From Roseovarius sp. 217 (GTDB taxonomy: Bacteria; Pseudomonadota; Alphaproteobacteria; Rhodobacterales; Rhodobacteraceae): 64,000 nucleotides of DNA. Below, piece by piece: positions 7,775-16,728 of this stretch. The DNA lies in contig NZ_CH902584.1 in NCBI RefSeq assembly GCF_000152845.1, positions 3,637,562 to 3,701,561 on the forward strand, read 5' to 3'. The translations under genes and the position numbers were made by a program. The notes beneath the pieces are model-generated. The model saw nothing but the letters and a program-made list of their open reading frames with translations, was not told the DNA's origin and did not search any database. Position 1 is the first letter of the stretch. Each line of letters opens with the position of its first letter.

Positions 7775-10063
7775 TCACAGCGGATCGTCGATCCGAAGCC
7801 GCAAGATCACAGAGCCCGCCACCGGGCTCGGCCAATGCAGATTGATCCGATCCTTGTTCGGTCCCTGCTGCGCCTCGAAATAGGGGGTGGCGTGGATCAC
7901 TGCCTCCGCCGCATTGCGCAACGGTCCCACCGCCATGACCGACTCGACCCCCTGCGCCCAGGCGCCGAATGGCAAGCGTGGAGCTGGCTCTACGACCCAG
8001 GTCGATGCCGCGCTGGCTTGGGTGTGTTGCATGACCAGCGGAGTCGTGACGGGGATGTCCACATTGTGAAAGCTGTTGTCGGCAAAGGTGACATTGCGCA
8101 CCCGGTCATAGTCAAGATCGGCAAAGCTGGTATCGACCGCCTCGACCCGCGTGATGGTCCCTATGGTCCGAAAGGTATTGCCAGTGACGGTCATCCCATC
8201 CAGAAAATGCCCCGCCCCATGCGGTTTGACCACGAGAAAGGTGAACCAAGGTGCCATGTCACTGGCCAGAAATACATTGTCCGTGATGCTCAGCGCACTG
8301 AACGAGAACTCGCTGGCAAACCCCGGCTCTGCGTCATGCTCATTGACCCATTCGACAAAGCAGTTGTCGATGTAATTCCCGGTGATGGTGCCGCGATTGT
8401 TGATCCGCGTCAGAACCAACCCCGCCGCACGCACACCGTTCGTGGCGCTATCGCCCTGAAACACATGATTGCCCGAGATGATCGAACTGCTACCGGCCAT
8501 GACGGCAAAATGGCGAAAGAGAACCACCCGATTGTCGCGGATCTTGAGGTCATTGGCGTTTGAGTTGAACCCGATCGAGCGCCGCTCCGTCGATAAAAGC
8601 GGTCCCTCGTCGGAGATGAATTGACAGCGGTCGATCATCATCCCCTGATCGCCCTCGCCATGGCTGGTGATGCCGCGATCCTTGGGACGGGTAAAGAAAC
8701 AGTCGCGGAAATGGTTGGCGGACCCCTGCGGCGGCAAAAGCACCCCGCTGCAATCGCCGGTGCATTGAAAGTCCACCTCGGAAAACACCATGCGCGACAC
8801 ATCCTCGAAGCCGCTGAAATCCAGCAGATACTTGAACCGTCGGAAGGTATAGACCTGCGTGCCTGCCGCATCGAAAAGCGGCTGGCTGATGTCGAGCCGC
8901 TGGGCCGCTACGTTCTTGGCGGTGACATAGATCTCGCGCCCCACGCCATTGCCTTCGATCAGCGCGCCAACAGGAATATTGGCCACATTCGTCACATTGG
9001 TCAGGCGTTTGGAATTGGCGATGTCATAGCTGGCCTGCGAGGTCATGACCTCTGTCTCCCATGCCGGACCCGGAAAAACTGAGATCTGGCCATTCTGGAT
9101 CACATGGCGCTGATTGTAGGTTGTCCGATTGACCACCGCCGCCGCCATGTCGACAGGTGCGCGCAGCGACACTTTGCGGCCGGCCAGATCAAGCGTGACA
9201 TGATCCGGATTGTTCAAGAGCGCCTGATACGCTTTCTTGAAAGCCAGTTCGCTGTCGCCGAACGCATCTATATAGGCGGGCAGGTCAAAATTCTTGGTCA
9301 AGGCAAGGGTCGCGGCATCGGGCATTTCGACAGTGCCTTCAAACCGGATACGGCTCTGGATCGTGGTGCTCTGACCTAGAACATACTGCCCCGCCGGAAC
9401 AATGATCTCTCGCCCTTCGGCCGCGGTATCAGCCGCCTCAAAGGCTGCGTGATCATCCGCCACCCCGTTGCCAAGCGCGCCATAGTCACGCACGTCGACG
9501 GTGCTGATCACGCCGCGCAGAAAAAAGCGGCTGACATCCTCGATGACGATATCGTCGATCCGAACCACGCCCCCACTCGGGCCAGTCAAATCGAGACCGA
9601 AATGTCCAAAGATCGCGGCGCGTCCCCAGGCCATGTCAACGCCGGTCCGGGTGCCCGTGCCCACGATGGCCGTTACCTCGACCACGTCGCCATAGGTGGT
9701 GAGCGCGACCTGCGGTCCGGTCACGGTGACGCCGGACAGCGCCACGCCGCCCGCGCCTCCGGCAAAGGCCGCGATCCGAACACTGGGCAGGTTGCCCGCA
9801 ATCGCCTTGATCCGCACCCGGATCTGAAGATAACACCCGGGCAGAATCGGCGTCTCGCCCATGTACCGCAAGCGCTGCACGCTTTGCGTCTTTTGCAACT
9901 CCAGCGCCCCGCCGAAATCCTGATCCGCTGGCACAAAGGCCGAATCGGCGGCATTGGCATAGGTGTCAGAGCCGGGTCGCCCGTCCTCGCGCGACCATTG
10001 GTCGAGACCGATTGCGAAGGGTTGCGGCATGAAAACGATGCCGTCGGTGATTGCCTTGTTCAT
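7775..10063 (-). CDS. Right-handed beta-helix / pectate-lyase-3 fold protein
   Basis: A 762-aa protein. Residues 1-180 look like a beta-sandwich module (IRVRIKAIAGNLPSVRIAAF, then VRIDDIVIED). At about 188 it enters a Pectate_lyase_3/GH28-like segment (VDVRDYGALGNGVADDHAAF), followed by many short beta-helix coils such as NNRGTITGNYIDNC and ISGNHVF up to about 680, and a C-terminal beta domain. No signal peptide is visible. Such folds occur in polysaccharide lyases, phage tailspikes and capsule enzymes. The start at 10063 (AAAGGAAAGGGATATCC before ATG) is preferred over an upstream ATG. It is an orphan between fab genes and an exported protein; no glycan or phage cluster is nearby. Confidence 0.8.
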   Translation of the reverse strand: MNKAITDGIVFMPQPFAIGLDQWSREDGRPGSDTYANAADSAFVPADQDFGGALELQKTQSVQRLRYMGETPILPGCYLQIRVRIKAIAGNLPSVRIAAFAGGAGGVALSGVTVTGPQVALTTYGDVVEVTAIVGTGTRTGVDMAWGRAAIFGHFGLDLTGPSGGVVRIDDIVIEDVSRFFLRGVISTVDVRDYGALGNGVADDHAAFEAADTAAEGREIIVPAGQYVLGQSTTIQSRIRFEGTVEMPDAATLALTKNFDLPAYIDAFGDSELAFKKAYQALLNNPDHVTLDLAGRKVSLRAPVDMAAAVVNRTTYNQRHVIQNGQISVFPGPAWETEVMTSQASYDIANSKRLTNVTNVANIPVGALIEGNGVGREIYVTAKNVAAQRLDISQPLFDAAGTQVYTFRRFKYLLDFSGFEDVSRMVFSEVDFQCTGDCSGVLLPPQGSANHFRDCFFTRPKDRGITSHGEGDQGMMIDRCQFISDEGPLLSTERRSIGFNSNANDLKIRDNRVVLFRHFAVMAGSSSIISGNHVFQGDSATNGVRAAGLVLTRINNRGTITGNYIDNCFVEWVNEHDAEPGFASEFSFSALSITDNVFLASDMAPWFTFLVVKPHGAGHFLDGMTVTGNTFRTIGTITRVEAVDTSFADLDYDRVRNVTFADNSFHNVDIPVTTPLVMQHTQASAASTWVVEPAPRLPFGAWAQGVESVMAVGPLRNAAEAVIHATPYFEAQQGPNKDRINLHWPSPVAGSVILRLRIDDPL

Positions 10064-10171
10064 GGATATCCCTTTCCTTTTGCCGCACCGCATGCGTGCT
10101 GCCCGTGGCCAGAGCGATGGGCCAGAGCAATGGGAAAGGGATGTATCAACGGACCATTAACCGTATGTCAT

Positions 10172-10188
10172 GGCACCGTCACGGTGCC
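10172..10188 (+). other. Perfect palindrome GGCACCGT-c-ACGGTGCC
   Basis: An 8+1+8 dyad in the 250-bp gap between the acpP terminator and the beta-helix gene start (10063, minus strand). It lies about 110 bp upstream of that gene and could be an operator or a cruciform. Confidence 0.5.
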
Positions 10189-10251
10189 CGGCAGCACGCG
10201 CCACACGGATCAGGCTCACGGGATTGTGACGCCAACCTTGCCTGAAACGCA

Positions 10252-10279
10252 AAGAACCCTGCCGATTGGCAGGGTTCTT
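10252..10279 (-). terminator. Rho-independent terminator of acpP
   Basis: AAGAACCCTGCC (10252-10263) pairs perfectly over 12 bp with GGCAGGGTTCTT (10268-10279), with a 4-nt loop. On the minus strand the stem ends in TTCTT and is followed by TGCGTTT, about 35 bp after the acpP stop. Confidence 0.85.
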
Positions 10280-10313
10280 GACTCTCGCGCGGGACTATCG
10301 CGCGGGAGCGAAA

Positions 10314-10547
10314 TCAGGACGCTTCGGTGATGAACTTGACCGCGTCGCCAAAGGTCTGGATCGTGTCCGCCGCATCATCGGGGATCTCGATGCCGAACTC
10401 TTCTTCGAATGCCATGACCAGCTCGACCGTGTCGAGGCTGTCCGCGCCGAGATCGTCAATGAAAGAGGCTTTGTCGACAACCTTGTCCTCTTCAACGCCC
10501 AGGTGTTCCACAACGATCTTCTTAACGCGGTCTGCGATATCGCTCAT
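10314..10547 (-). CDS. acpP: Acyl carrier protein
   Basis: AcpP carries growing acyl chains on a phosphopantetheine arm in type II fatty acid synthesis. The 77-aa acidic protein begins [18 protein letters not shown] and has the modification motif [12 protein letters not shown], Ser at about 37. Longer in-frame starts are ignored because the product then has exactly the family length. It follows fabD and fabG on the same strand, 230 bp after fabG. That long gap, with its own inverted repeat, argues for a separate strong promoter. A strong terminator closes the cluster. Confidence 0.97.
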   Translation of the reverse strand: MSDIADRVKKIVVEHLGVEEDKVVDKASFIDDLGADSLDTVELVMAFEEEFGIEIPDDAADTIQTFGDAVKFITEAS

Positions 10548-10660
10548 GTCTTGTTCCTCGTTTTGTCTTGGGCAGTCTTGCCCGTTGTCTGCCCCCGCCC
10601 AAGCCGGGAAGTGGCGATGATTATGCCCCAATGGGCGGTTCTCGACTGCCTTCATACAAA

Positions 10661-10706
10661 GGCCACCGGGAGAATCCGCATATCCCTCCGGCTAATCTCG
10701 GTGGCC
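10661..10706 (-). terminator. Inverted repeat between fabG and acpP
   Basis: GGCCACCG (10661-10668) pairs with CGGTGGCC (10699-10706) about 70 bp after the fabG stop; on the minus strand it is followed by TTTGTATG. It may be a weak or attenuating terminator separating fabG from acpP. Confidence 0.4.
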
Positions 10707-10776
10707 TATAGCATATGCGCGGGCAATGGCAAATGCTTTCACTCAGGTCGATTGTGACAGAGAGACCAGCCTCGAC

Positions 10777-11514
10777 TCAGTACATGGACATCCCGCCATT
10801 CACATGCAGGGTGGCGCCTGTCACATAGCCTGCCTCGGGGCTGGCAAGATAAAGAACAGCCGCCGCAATCTCCTCGGACGTGCCCATACGGGCCATCGGG
10901 ATCTGAACATAAAGCGCGGACTTCTGATCCTCGCTCAATTTATCGGTCATCGGCGTTGCGATAAAGCCCGGTGCCACCACATTGGCGGTGATGCCCCGGC
11001 TTGCCACCTCTGCGGCGATGGATTTGGTCATGCCCACCAGCCCGGCCTTGGCAGCGGCATAATTGGCCTGACCGGGGTTGCCGCTCGACCCGACGATTGA
11101 GCCGATATTGATGATCCGGCCCCAACGCGCCTTCATCATCGGGCGCACAGCCCCCCGGCAAAGACGCATCGCAGAGGTCAGGTTGACATCGAGCACGTCA
11201 TGCCAGTCCTTGTCCGACATCCGCATAAAGAGCTGATCACGCGTGATCCCGGCGTTGTTCACCAGAATATCGAGCCCGCCCATCGCGGCGATGGCATCCT
11301 TGGTCAATGCATCGACCGCCTCGGCATCGCTGAGGTTGCAGGGCAGGACATGCGCGCGTTGGCCCAGGTCCGCCGCCAGCGCCTCGAGAGGCTCGACGCG
11401 GGTGCCACTTAGTCCGACGGTTGCACCAGCGCCATGCAGCGCGCGCGCAATCGACGCGCCGATGCCACCAGAGGCGCCCGTCACAAGCGCGGATTTCCCA
11501 GTCAAATCAAACAT
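10777..11514 (-). CDS. fabG: 3-oxoacyl-[ACP] reductase
   Basis: FabG reduces 3-oxoacyl-ACP with NADPH in fatty acid elongation. The 245-aa short-chain dehydrogenase has the cofactor motif TGASGGIG (residues 12-19), NNAG near 88, the catalytic Ser in INIGSIVGSSG and the YAAAK pair (Tyr/Lys), so it is catalytically complete. C-terminal GYVTGATLHVNGGM is typical. It lies between fabD (33 bp upstream) and acpP on the same strand, the usual fab order, which distinguishes it from general SDR enzymes. The start MFDLTGKSALVTG at 11514 is preferred to an ATG six codons upstream. Confidence 0.96.
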   Translation of the reverse strand: MFDLTGKSALVTGASGGIGASIARALHGAGATVGLSGTRVEPLEALAADLGQRAHVLPCNLSDAEAVDALTKDAIAAMGGLDILVNNAGITRDQLFMRMSDKDWHDVLDVNLTSAMRLCRGAVRPMMKARWGRIINIGSIVGSSGNPGQANYAAAKAGLVGMTKSIAAEVASRGITANVVAPGFIATPMTDKLSEDQKSALYVQIPMARMGTSEEIAAAVLYLASPEAGYVTGATLHVNGGMSMY

Positions 11515-11547
11515 CTTATGTCCTTCTCTCATTAGCGCTGCACAGCA

Positions 11548-12495
11548 TCAAATATCGGCGACGACTTGGGCCGTCGCTTTCACCTCTTCCGAGGTGCCAA
11601 TCGCGCGGCAGGTGATCTCGCGCTCAATGCGCCGGATCATACCCGAGAGCGCCTTGCCCGCCCCGATCTCCCATATCTCGGTGACACCTTGTGCCGCCAT
11701 ATAGATCACCGACTCGCGCCAGCGCACAGAGCCGGTGACCTGCTCCACCAATAGCGCGCGGATCTCCGCCGGGTCCGTCACGGCGCTGGCGCGCACATTG
11801 GCAACCAGCGGCACCACAGGTGCATGGATCGTGACATCCGCCAAGGCCGCCGCCATCACCTCGGCGGCGGGTGCCATCAGGGCACAATGAAAGGGCGCGC
11901 TGACTGGCAAGAGCATCGCCCGTTTTGCCCCGCGCGCCTTGGCGAGATCCAGCGCGCGCTCCACGGCTCCCTTGTGGCCAGATACCACAACCTGCCCCGG
12001 ATCATTGTCATTTGCAGCCTGACAGACCTCGCCTTGCGCGGCCTCTTGCGCGACATCGCGGGCTGTCTCAAAATCCAGACCCAACAGCGCCGCCATCGCG
12101 CCCACACCCACCGGCACCGCCTGTTGCATCGCCTGTCCCCGAATGCGCAGAAGGCGCGCGGTATCTGCCACGCTGATCGCGCCCGCCGCCGCAAGGGCCG
12201 AATATTCCCCAAGGGAATGCCCGGCCACATGGCCCGCGACCTGCGCCAGATCCACGCCTTCGGCCTCAAGCGCGCGCAGGGCCGCCAACGACGTGGCCAT
12301 CAGCGCCGGTTGGGCATTTTCGGTCAGGGTCAGCGCCTCCTGCTCGCCCTCCCAGATCAACGCCGAAAGCTTTTGTCCGAGCGCCTCGTCCACCTCGTCG
12401 AAAACTGCTCGTGCCGCCGGATAGTTGGCCGCCAGATCCGCCCCCATGCCGATCACCTGCGCGCCCTGCCCCGGAAATACGAATGCTCGGCTCAT
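11548..12495 (-). CDS. fabD: Malonyl-CoA:ACP transacylase
   Basis: FabD loads malonyl groups from CoA onto ACP. The 315-aa product starts MSRAFVFPGQGAQVIGMG, has the nucleophile elbow GHSLGEYSALAA (Ser at about 93) and the partner His in VSAPFHCALM (about 202). The ATG at 12495 is preceded by AAGGGAGGTGAGCAG, a strong ribosome site, so the longer in-frame opening is not used. It is the first gene of the fabD-fabG-acpP set. Confidence 0.96.
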   Translation of the reverse strand: MSRAFVFPGQGAQVIGMGADLAANYPAARAVFDEVDEALGQKLSALIWEGEQEALTLTENAQPALMATSLAALRALEAEGVDLAQVAGHVAGHSLGEYSALAAAGAISVADTARLLRIRGQAMQQAVPVGVGAMAALLGLDFETARDVAQEAAQGEVCQAANDNDPGQVVVSGHKGAVERALDLAKARGAKRAMLLPVSAPFHCALMAPAAEVMAAALADVTIHAPVVPLVANVRASAVTDPAEIRALLVEQVTGSVRWRESVIYMAAQGVTEIWEIGAGKALSGMIRRIEREITCRAIGTSEEVKATAQVVADI

Positions 12496-12689
12496 CTGCT
12501 CACCTCCCTTGAAAAGTGCCTCCCGATACATCGCCGCGTCCGCCAAAGCAACGTGTTTGCCAGAGATTGCACAGTGTTTGCGCAAGGATTGTGCAGACCC
12601 GCAAAGACGCAGCCCCCCTGTGCGCGGGCAGTCATTGCGCCTCTGGCATATCCAGCTAGATTGGCGCTGCAATCATGAGGACGTCTGCG

Positions 12690-13904
12690 ATGCAAATCAC
12701 CAACTCGGCCACCAGCTATGGCAGCATCACCAAGAGCTTTCATTGGCTCACCGCTTTGTTGATCCTGTCCAACCTGCCGCTGGGTTGGCTTGCCACCCAG
12801 GTTGCGCATCAGATCGAGGCAACGCCGACCGAGGACTTGATCGCACGCGCGACAGTCTTGTTCTCCCTGCACAAGACCCTCGGGGTCGCCATCTTCTTTG
12901 TGGCGCTCGCCCGCATTGTCTGGGCAATCAGCCAACCCAAACCGGGGCTGCTCAACGGTGACAGGACGATCGAGGCATGGGCGGCGGAAACCGTGCATTG
13001 GCTGCTCTATGGGTCGCTGGTTCTGGTGCCGCTCTCAGGCTGGGTGCATCATGCCGCAACCTCCGGCTTTGCGCCGATCTGGTGGCCGCTGGGGCAAAAC
13101 CTGCCCTTGGTGCCGAAATCCGAAACTCTGTCCGAGACCGCCTCAACGCTGCATTTCGTGCTGATGCTGGTGCTTGCGGCTGCGATAACCGCGCATGTGG
13201 CTGGCGCGCTCAAACATCACCTGCTCGATGGCGATGCAACTCTACGCCGGATGCTGCCGGGGCGCATGGACGCCATCCCCACCGCAAACCAACCAAATCA
13301 CGCCCTGCCCCTCGTTGCCGCCCTCGCCATCTGGCTCGGCGCAGTCGGTGGGGCCACCTGGCTCGGCTGGTTCGGCGCGGCCGAAACCAGCAGTCCCGCA
13401 ACACTGGCCGCGGTCGAGAGTGACTGGCAGGTCGAGAGCGGCCAGTTGCAAGTGACCGTCCAGCAATTGGGCTCCGCCGTCACCGGCAGCTTTGCGGACT
13501 GGACCGCCAATATCGCCTATTCCGAATCCCCCGATGACGCAGGACAACACGGCACAGTGGAGGTGACCGTCGGCATCGCCTCTCTGTCCCTTGGATCAGT
13601 GACCCAACAGGCGATGGGCACGGATTTCTTCAACACCAGTGAATTTCCGACCGCGCGTTTCGCCGCTGACCTGATGGCAACCGAATCCGGCCCGGTGGCG
13701 CGCGGCACGCTGACGATCCGCGATCAATCCGTGCCGGTCGAGATGCCCTTTGATCTGACCATCACAGGCGACACGGCCACCGCACAGGGCACGCTCACGC
13801 TGGACCGCCGCAATTTCAACGTCGGTAACGGGGTTAAGGATGAAAAATCGCTCGGCTTTGGGGTCGATGTCAGCTTTGATCTGACTGCGACGCGGGCAAA
13901 TTAA
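12690..13904 (+). CDS. Cytochrome b561-YceI fusion protein
   Basis: One 404-aa polypeptide joins two families normally encoded separately. Residues ~5-185 form a four-helix cytochrome b561 ([76 protein letters not shown]) with paired His ligands. A further helix at ~210-230 leads to a YceI lipocalin-like domain from ~245 ([37 protein letters not shown]). YceI proteins bind isoprenoid quinones and b561 moves electrons across the membrane, so the fusion suggests periplasmic isoprenoid or quinone redox handling. I chose ATG 12690 (GAGG nine bases upstream); ATG 12675 is the alternative. Confidence 0.92.
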   Translation: MQITNSATSYGSITKSFHWLTALLILSNLPLGWLATQVAHQIEATPTEDLIARATVLFSLHKTLGVAIFFVALARIVWAISQPKPGLLNGDRTIEAWAAETVHWLLYGSLVLVPLSGWVHHAATSGFAPIWWPLGQNLPLVPKSETLSETASTLHFVLMLVLAAAITAHVAGALKHHLLDGDATLRRMLPGRMDAIPTANQPNHALPLVAALAIWLGAVGGATWLGWFGAAETSSPATLAAVESDWQVESGQLQVTVQQLGSAVTGSFADWTANIAYSESPDDAGQHGTVEVTVGIASLSLGSVTQQAMGTDFFNTSEFPTARFAADLMATESGPVARGTLTIRDQSVPVEMPFDLTITGDTATAQGTLTLDRRNFNVGNGVKDEKSLGFGVDVSFDLTATRAN

Positions 13905-14095
13905 TCCAGCTTGCGCGCTTCGTCGATCAACATCACCGGGATGCCGTTTCGGATAGGATAGGCCAAATCGGCAGACCGGCTGATCAATTCCTGCGCCGCC
14001 ACATCGTATTCCAGCGTGGCATGAGTCTGCGGGCAGATCAGCGCCTCAAGCATACGACGATCAAACGCCGGAGGAAGCTGGATGTCATCGCTCAT
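13901..14095 (-). CDS. Trm112 family protein
   Basis: A 64-aa Trm112/YcaR-type protein: [17 protein letters not shown] at residues 15-31, then [20 protein letters not shown]. Trm112 proteins in eukaryotes activate methyltransferases; the bacterial role is poorly known. Only one Cys of the usual zinc-binding set remains visible (ICPQT), as in many bacterial homologues. Its ATG overlaps the stop of the LON-domain gene by 4 bp, so the two are cotranslated. Its 3' end overlaps that of the convergent b561-YceI gene by 4 bp. Confidence 0.9.
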   Translation of the reverse strand: MSDDIQLPPAFDRRMLEALICPQTHATLEYDVAAQELISRSADLAYPIRNGIPVMLIDEARKLD

Positions 14096-14739
14096 TGCAT
14101 GATGTCCTCATTGTCACCGCCTCGCAGCACATATTCGATCAGTGTCACCAACGTCTCGCGCCGTGTGCTGAGCGACGGGGCCTCCAAAAGCGCCTGTTTG
14201 TCCTCCGGCTCAAACCCAAGGAGCATCGAGAGGGAGTTGATCAGCAACTCATCCTCGGCCTCTTTCAGCGAATCCCAATCCGTCTGCAACTCCCGCGCCT
14301 GAAAATAGCGGCCCAGAAGGCCAAGAAAGGCGTTCCGATCAAATCCGGGATCACTGTCCACCGGCCCCATATCACGCTCGAACCCGGTCCAGGAGACGCG
14401 CGCCCGCCGATAGGGCGTGAACCCCTCGACCTCGTCCTGCACGCGAAACCGCGACAGGCCCGTCAGGGTGATCATATACCGCCCGTCCTCGGTCTCGGAA
14501 AACTGCGTCACCCGGCCAACACAGCCGATCGCATGAAGCCCGGTGCCGCCCTCGCGGCCCGGCACCCGGTTGGGTTGGATCATGCCGATCAACCGCCCCG
14601 GTGTCTTGAGGCAATCTTCGAGCATCGCCAGATAGCGTGGCTCGAACAAATGCAGGGGCAGGCGCGACCGCGGCAGCAACAGCGCACCGGGCAGCGGAAA
14701 GACGGGAATGATCTCTGGAAGATCGAGCTTATGTGTCAT
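14092..14739 (-). CDS. LON N-terminal (substrate-binding) domain protein
   Basis: A 215-aa stand-alone LON-SB domain with no ATPase or protease part. The opening [30 protein letters not shown] and [19 protein letters not shown] are diagnostic for the PUA-like LON N domain. A C-terminal helical segment ([21 protein letters not shown]) follows. It probably recognises damaged or specific proteins, but partners are unknown. It is coupled to Trm112 (4-bp overlap) and sits 26 bp after the CnoX-like gene, forming a three-gene unit with a protein quality-control flavour. Confidence 0.92.
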   Translation of the reverse strand: MTHKLDLPEIIPVFPLPGALLLPRSRLPLHLFEPRYLAMLEDCLKTPGRLIGMIQPNRVPGREGGTGLHAIGCVGRVTQFSETEDGRYMITLTGLSRFRVQDEVEGFTPYRRARVSWTGFERDMGPVDSDPGFDRNAFLGLLGRYFQARELQTDWDSLKEAEDELLINSLSMLLGFEPEDKQALLEAPSLSTRRETLVTLIEYVLRGGDNEDIMQ

Positions 14740-14765
14740 GCCGCTTACCTAGCCCGCACCGGAGC

Positions 14766-15683
14766 TCAGGCAAATATCATTGAGCTCAATTTACGCCGCC
14801 CACTCAACAAGACCGGATCATTCGGCTTGAGCGCCTCGAAGATGGTGAAAAGTTGGGTCTTGGCCGCCCCGTCGTTCCACTCCCGGTCACGCCGGAACAG
14901 GTCGAGCAATTCATCCACCGCCTCTTGCGCCTGCCCATTGGCATAGAGCGCCTGCGCCAGATCGAACCGCGCCTGCGGATTCGCTGGGTCCGCCTCGACC
15001 GCCGCGCGCAAGTCGGTCACAGGACCGGCATCCTGCGCCTGCCGTGCCAGCGCCAGTTGTGCATGTGCGGCGTCAATCTCTGTCGCATGGCTGATCTCGG
15101 CCGGGGCACCGTTCAGGATCGCTTCGGCCTGATCCAGCTCTCCCAATGCGATATGCGCACGGGCCAACCCGGCATAGCCACGGGCATTCACCGGGTCTTC
15201 TTGCAGGATGGCGGCATAGGTCTGTGCGGCATCGGCCACGGCACCGGCCTCCAGCATCTCATCAGCGGCATCAAGCGCCTCGTCCAGACCGCCATCCGCC
15301 TCGCCGCCTGCCGCCGCGACAACCCGCGCGACAAAGGCGTCAATTTCGGAAGGGGGCAAGGCGCCCTGAAATCCGTCAATCGGCTGACCCTGCCAAAAGG
15401 CATAGACGGTGGGAATCGATTGCACCCGCATCTGGCCCGCGATCGCTTGATTCTGATCGACATTGATTTTGGCCATCTTGACCGCCCCTTTGGCGCGCGT
15501 CACCGCCGCCTCGAGCGCCGGGCCCAATGTCTTGCAGGGACCACACCACGGCGCCCAGAAATCGACGATCACCGGCACGGTTTGCGAGGCGTCCACCACA
15601 TCCGCCATAAAGGTGGCCTCGGACACATCCTTGATCAAATCGCCCGCCGCAGGGGCGCTGTTGCTTTTGCCAAGTTCCAGCAT
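14766..15683 (-). CDS. cnoX: Thioredoxin-TPR co-chaperone (CnoX/YbbN type)
   Basis: A 305-aa cytoplasmic protein with an N-terminal thioredoxin domain (active site FWAPWCGPCKTLGP near residues 42-55, cis-Pro at SIPTVYAF) and a C-terminal TPR-like helical part from ~145 (ARGYAGLARAHIALGELDQA, PQARFDLAQALYANGQAQEA). This is the CnoX/YbbN architecture, a chaperedoxin that protects substrates during oxidative stress and hands them to GroEL. The intact CGPC means it should also have thioredoxin activity, unlike E. coli CnoX. The start has a GGAGG ribosome site. It heads the unit with the LON-domain and Trm112 genes. Confidence 0.9.
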   Translation of the reverse strand: MLELGKSNSAPAAGDLIKDVSEATFMADVVDASQTVPVIVDFWAPWCGPCKTLGPALEAAVTRAKGAVKMAKINVDQNQAIAGQMRVQSIPTVYAFWQGQPIDGFQGALPPSEIDAFVARVVAAAGGEADGGLDEALDAADEMLEAGAVADAAQTYAAILQEDPVNARGYAGLARAHIALGELDQAEAILNGAPAEISHATEIDAAHAQLALARQAQDAGPVTDLRAAVEADPANPQARFDLAQALYANGQAQEAVDELLDLFRRDREWNDGAAKTQLFTIFEALKPNDPVLLSGRRKLSSMIFA

Positions 15684-15735
15684 GTTCAGCCTCCTAATGA
15701 TATTTGCCCCCTATATGTGGGCGCACCCGGCGGAG

Positions 15736-16524
15736 TCAAAGATCAAATGTGGCAAACACCGGCGCGTGATCCGAGGGCTGGTCCCAACCGCGTGCGCCGC
15801 GCAGGATACGGCTGGAATGCGCCGCCGCACGGATGTCACCGCTGGCCCAGACATGGTCGAGCCTGCGCCCCTTGTTCGCCGCATCCCAGTCGCTCGCACG
15901 GTAGGACCACCAGCTATAGAGTTGCCCCTCGGGAATATCGGCACGGGTGACATCCTGCCATCCGCCAGCCTCCATCACATCACCCAAATGTTCCACCTCA
16001 ACCGGCGTGTGGCTGACGATCTTGAGAAGTTGCTTGTGGTTCCACACATCGTCCTCACGCGGGGCGATGTTGAGATCGCCCACAAGGATCGACTTTTCGG
16101 GGCGGCTGTCCCGAAACCAGTCGCGCATCTCGGTGAGGTAATCGAGTTTCTGGCCGAATTTGTCGTTCACCGCCCGGTCGGGGATATCGCCACCGGCCGG
16201 CACGTAAAAATTATGGATGACGGTGCCATTCTCGAGTTGGCCGGCGATATGGCGGGCATGTCCGAGACCCGCGAAATCCATCGCGCCCACCTCTGCCATC
16301 GGCAGCTTGGACAGGATGGCGACGCCGTTATAGCCCTTTTGTCCACGCGCCACGACATGCCTATACCCAAGCGCGGCAAAGGCCTCGAGCGGCATCTTGT
16401 CCACCGGGCTCTTGCATTCCTGCAAACACAGAATGTCCGGCATCTCTTCCTGCATCAACCGCGCCACCAGACCTTCGCGCAGGCGGACCGAATTGATGTT
16501 CCATGTGGCGAGGGTAAAGGGCAT
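15736..16524 (-). CDS. xthA: Exodeoxyribonuclease III
   Basis: A 262-aa exonuclease/endonuclease/phosphatase-fold enzyme that cuts at abasic sites and degrades 3' ends in base-excision repair. Motifs are complete: TWNINSVR (Asn 9), ILCLQECK (Glu 36), GVAILSK, PAGGDIPD, GDLNIAPREDD and the terminal DQPSDHAPVFA with the catalytic Asp-His. The start MPFTLATWN at 16524 matches the family; a longer in-frame opening has no support. It lies downstream of the OmpR-type regulator and its 3' UTR, 128 bp after the terminator there, so it is probably transcribed independently. Confidence 0.95.
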   Translation of the reverse strand: MPFTLATWNINSVRLREGLVARLMQEEMPDILCLQECKSPVDKMPLEAFAALGYRHVVARGQKGYNGVAILSKLPMAEVGAMDFAGLGHARHIAGQLENGTVIHNFYVPAGGDIPDRAVNDKFGQKLDYLTEMRDWFRDSRPEKSILVGDLNIAPREDDVWNHKQLLKIVSHTPVEVEHLGDVMEAGGWQDVTRADIPEGQLYSWWSYRASDWDAANKGRRLDHVWASGDIRAAAHSSRILRGARGWDQPSDHAPVFATFDL

Positions 16525-16647
16525 GCGGCATCTCCTGTCTGGGTTCGGGCAGACAGTAGAGCGATGCGCCCGGCGTTTCCAGCCGCGATTGCCGTGCCTC
16601 TGGACTAAATAATCCACCCAGGTCGAGACCGCCAAAACCGGCCCCAG

Positions 16648-16677
16648 AAAAAGAGTCCCCGGCACAGGGGCCGGGGC
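16648..16677 (-). terminator. Rho-independent terminator after the OmpR-type gene
   Basis: GCCGGGG (16670-16676) and CCCCGGC (16657-16663) form a 7-bp GC stem with a 6-nt loop. On the minus strand it is followed by ACTC and five T (16652-16648). It ends the regulator transcript and the proposed sRNA. Confidence 0.8.
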
Positions 16678-16722
16678 AGTCCAACAGGGAGGTTCATGTG
16701 TGAAACCGCACACATACTGAAT
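16648..16722 (-). ncRNA. Putative SorX-like sRNA in the 3' UTR of the OmpR-type gene
   Basis: Directly behind the regulator gene, the minus strand shows sRNA architecture: a 7-bp hairpin (16715-16709 with 16702-16696), a single-stranded CCTCCC (16692-16687) able to pair with Shine-Dalgarno sequences, and a GC hairpin (16676-16670 with 16663-16657) ending in TTTTT. From a start predicted by an FNR-like promoter (about 16722) to the T-run is 75 nt. In Rhodobacter sphaeroides the stress sRNA SorX is a conserved 75-nt fragment cut from the 3' UTR of an OmpR-type regulator mRNA. Position and size agree; sequence identity could not be checked. Confidence 0.5.
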
Positions 16723-16728
16723 AATAGC

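Noticed and set aside
10280-10310. Direct repeat TCGCGCGGGA x2 after the acpP terminator
   Set aside because: Two 10-mers separated by 3 bp in a very GC-rich context; too short to be a CRISPR or a meaningful array.
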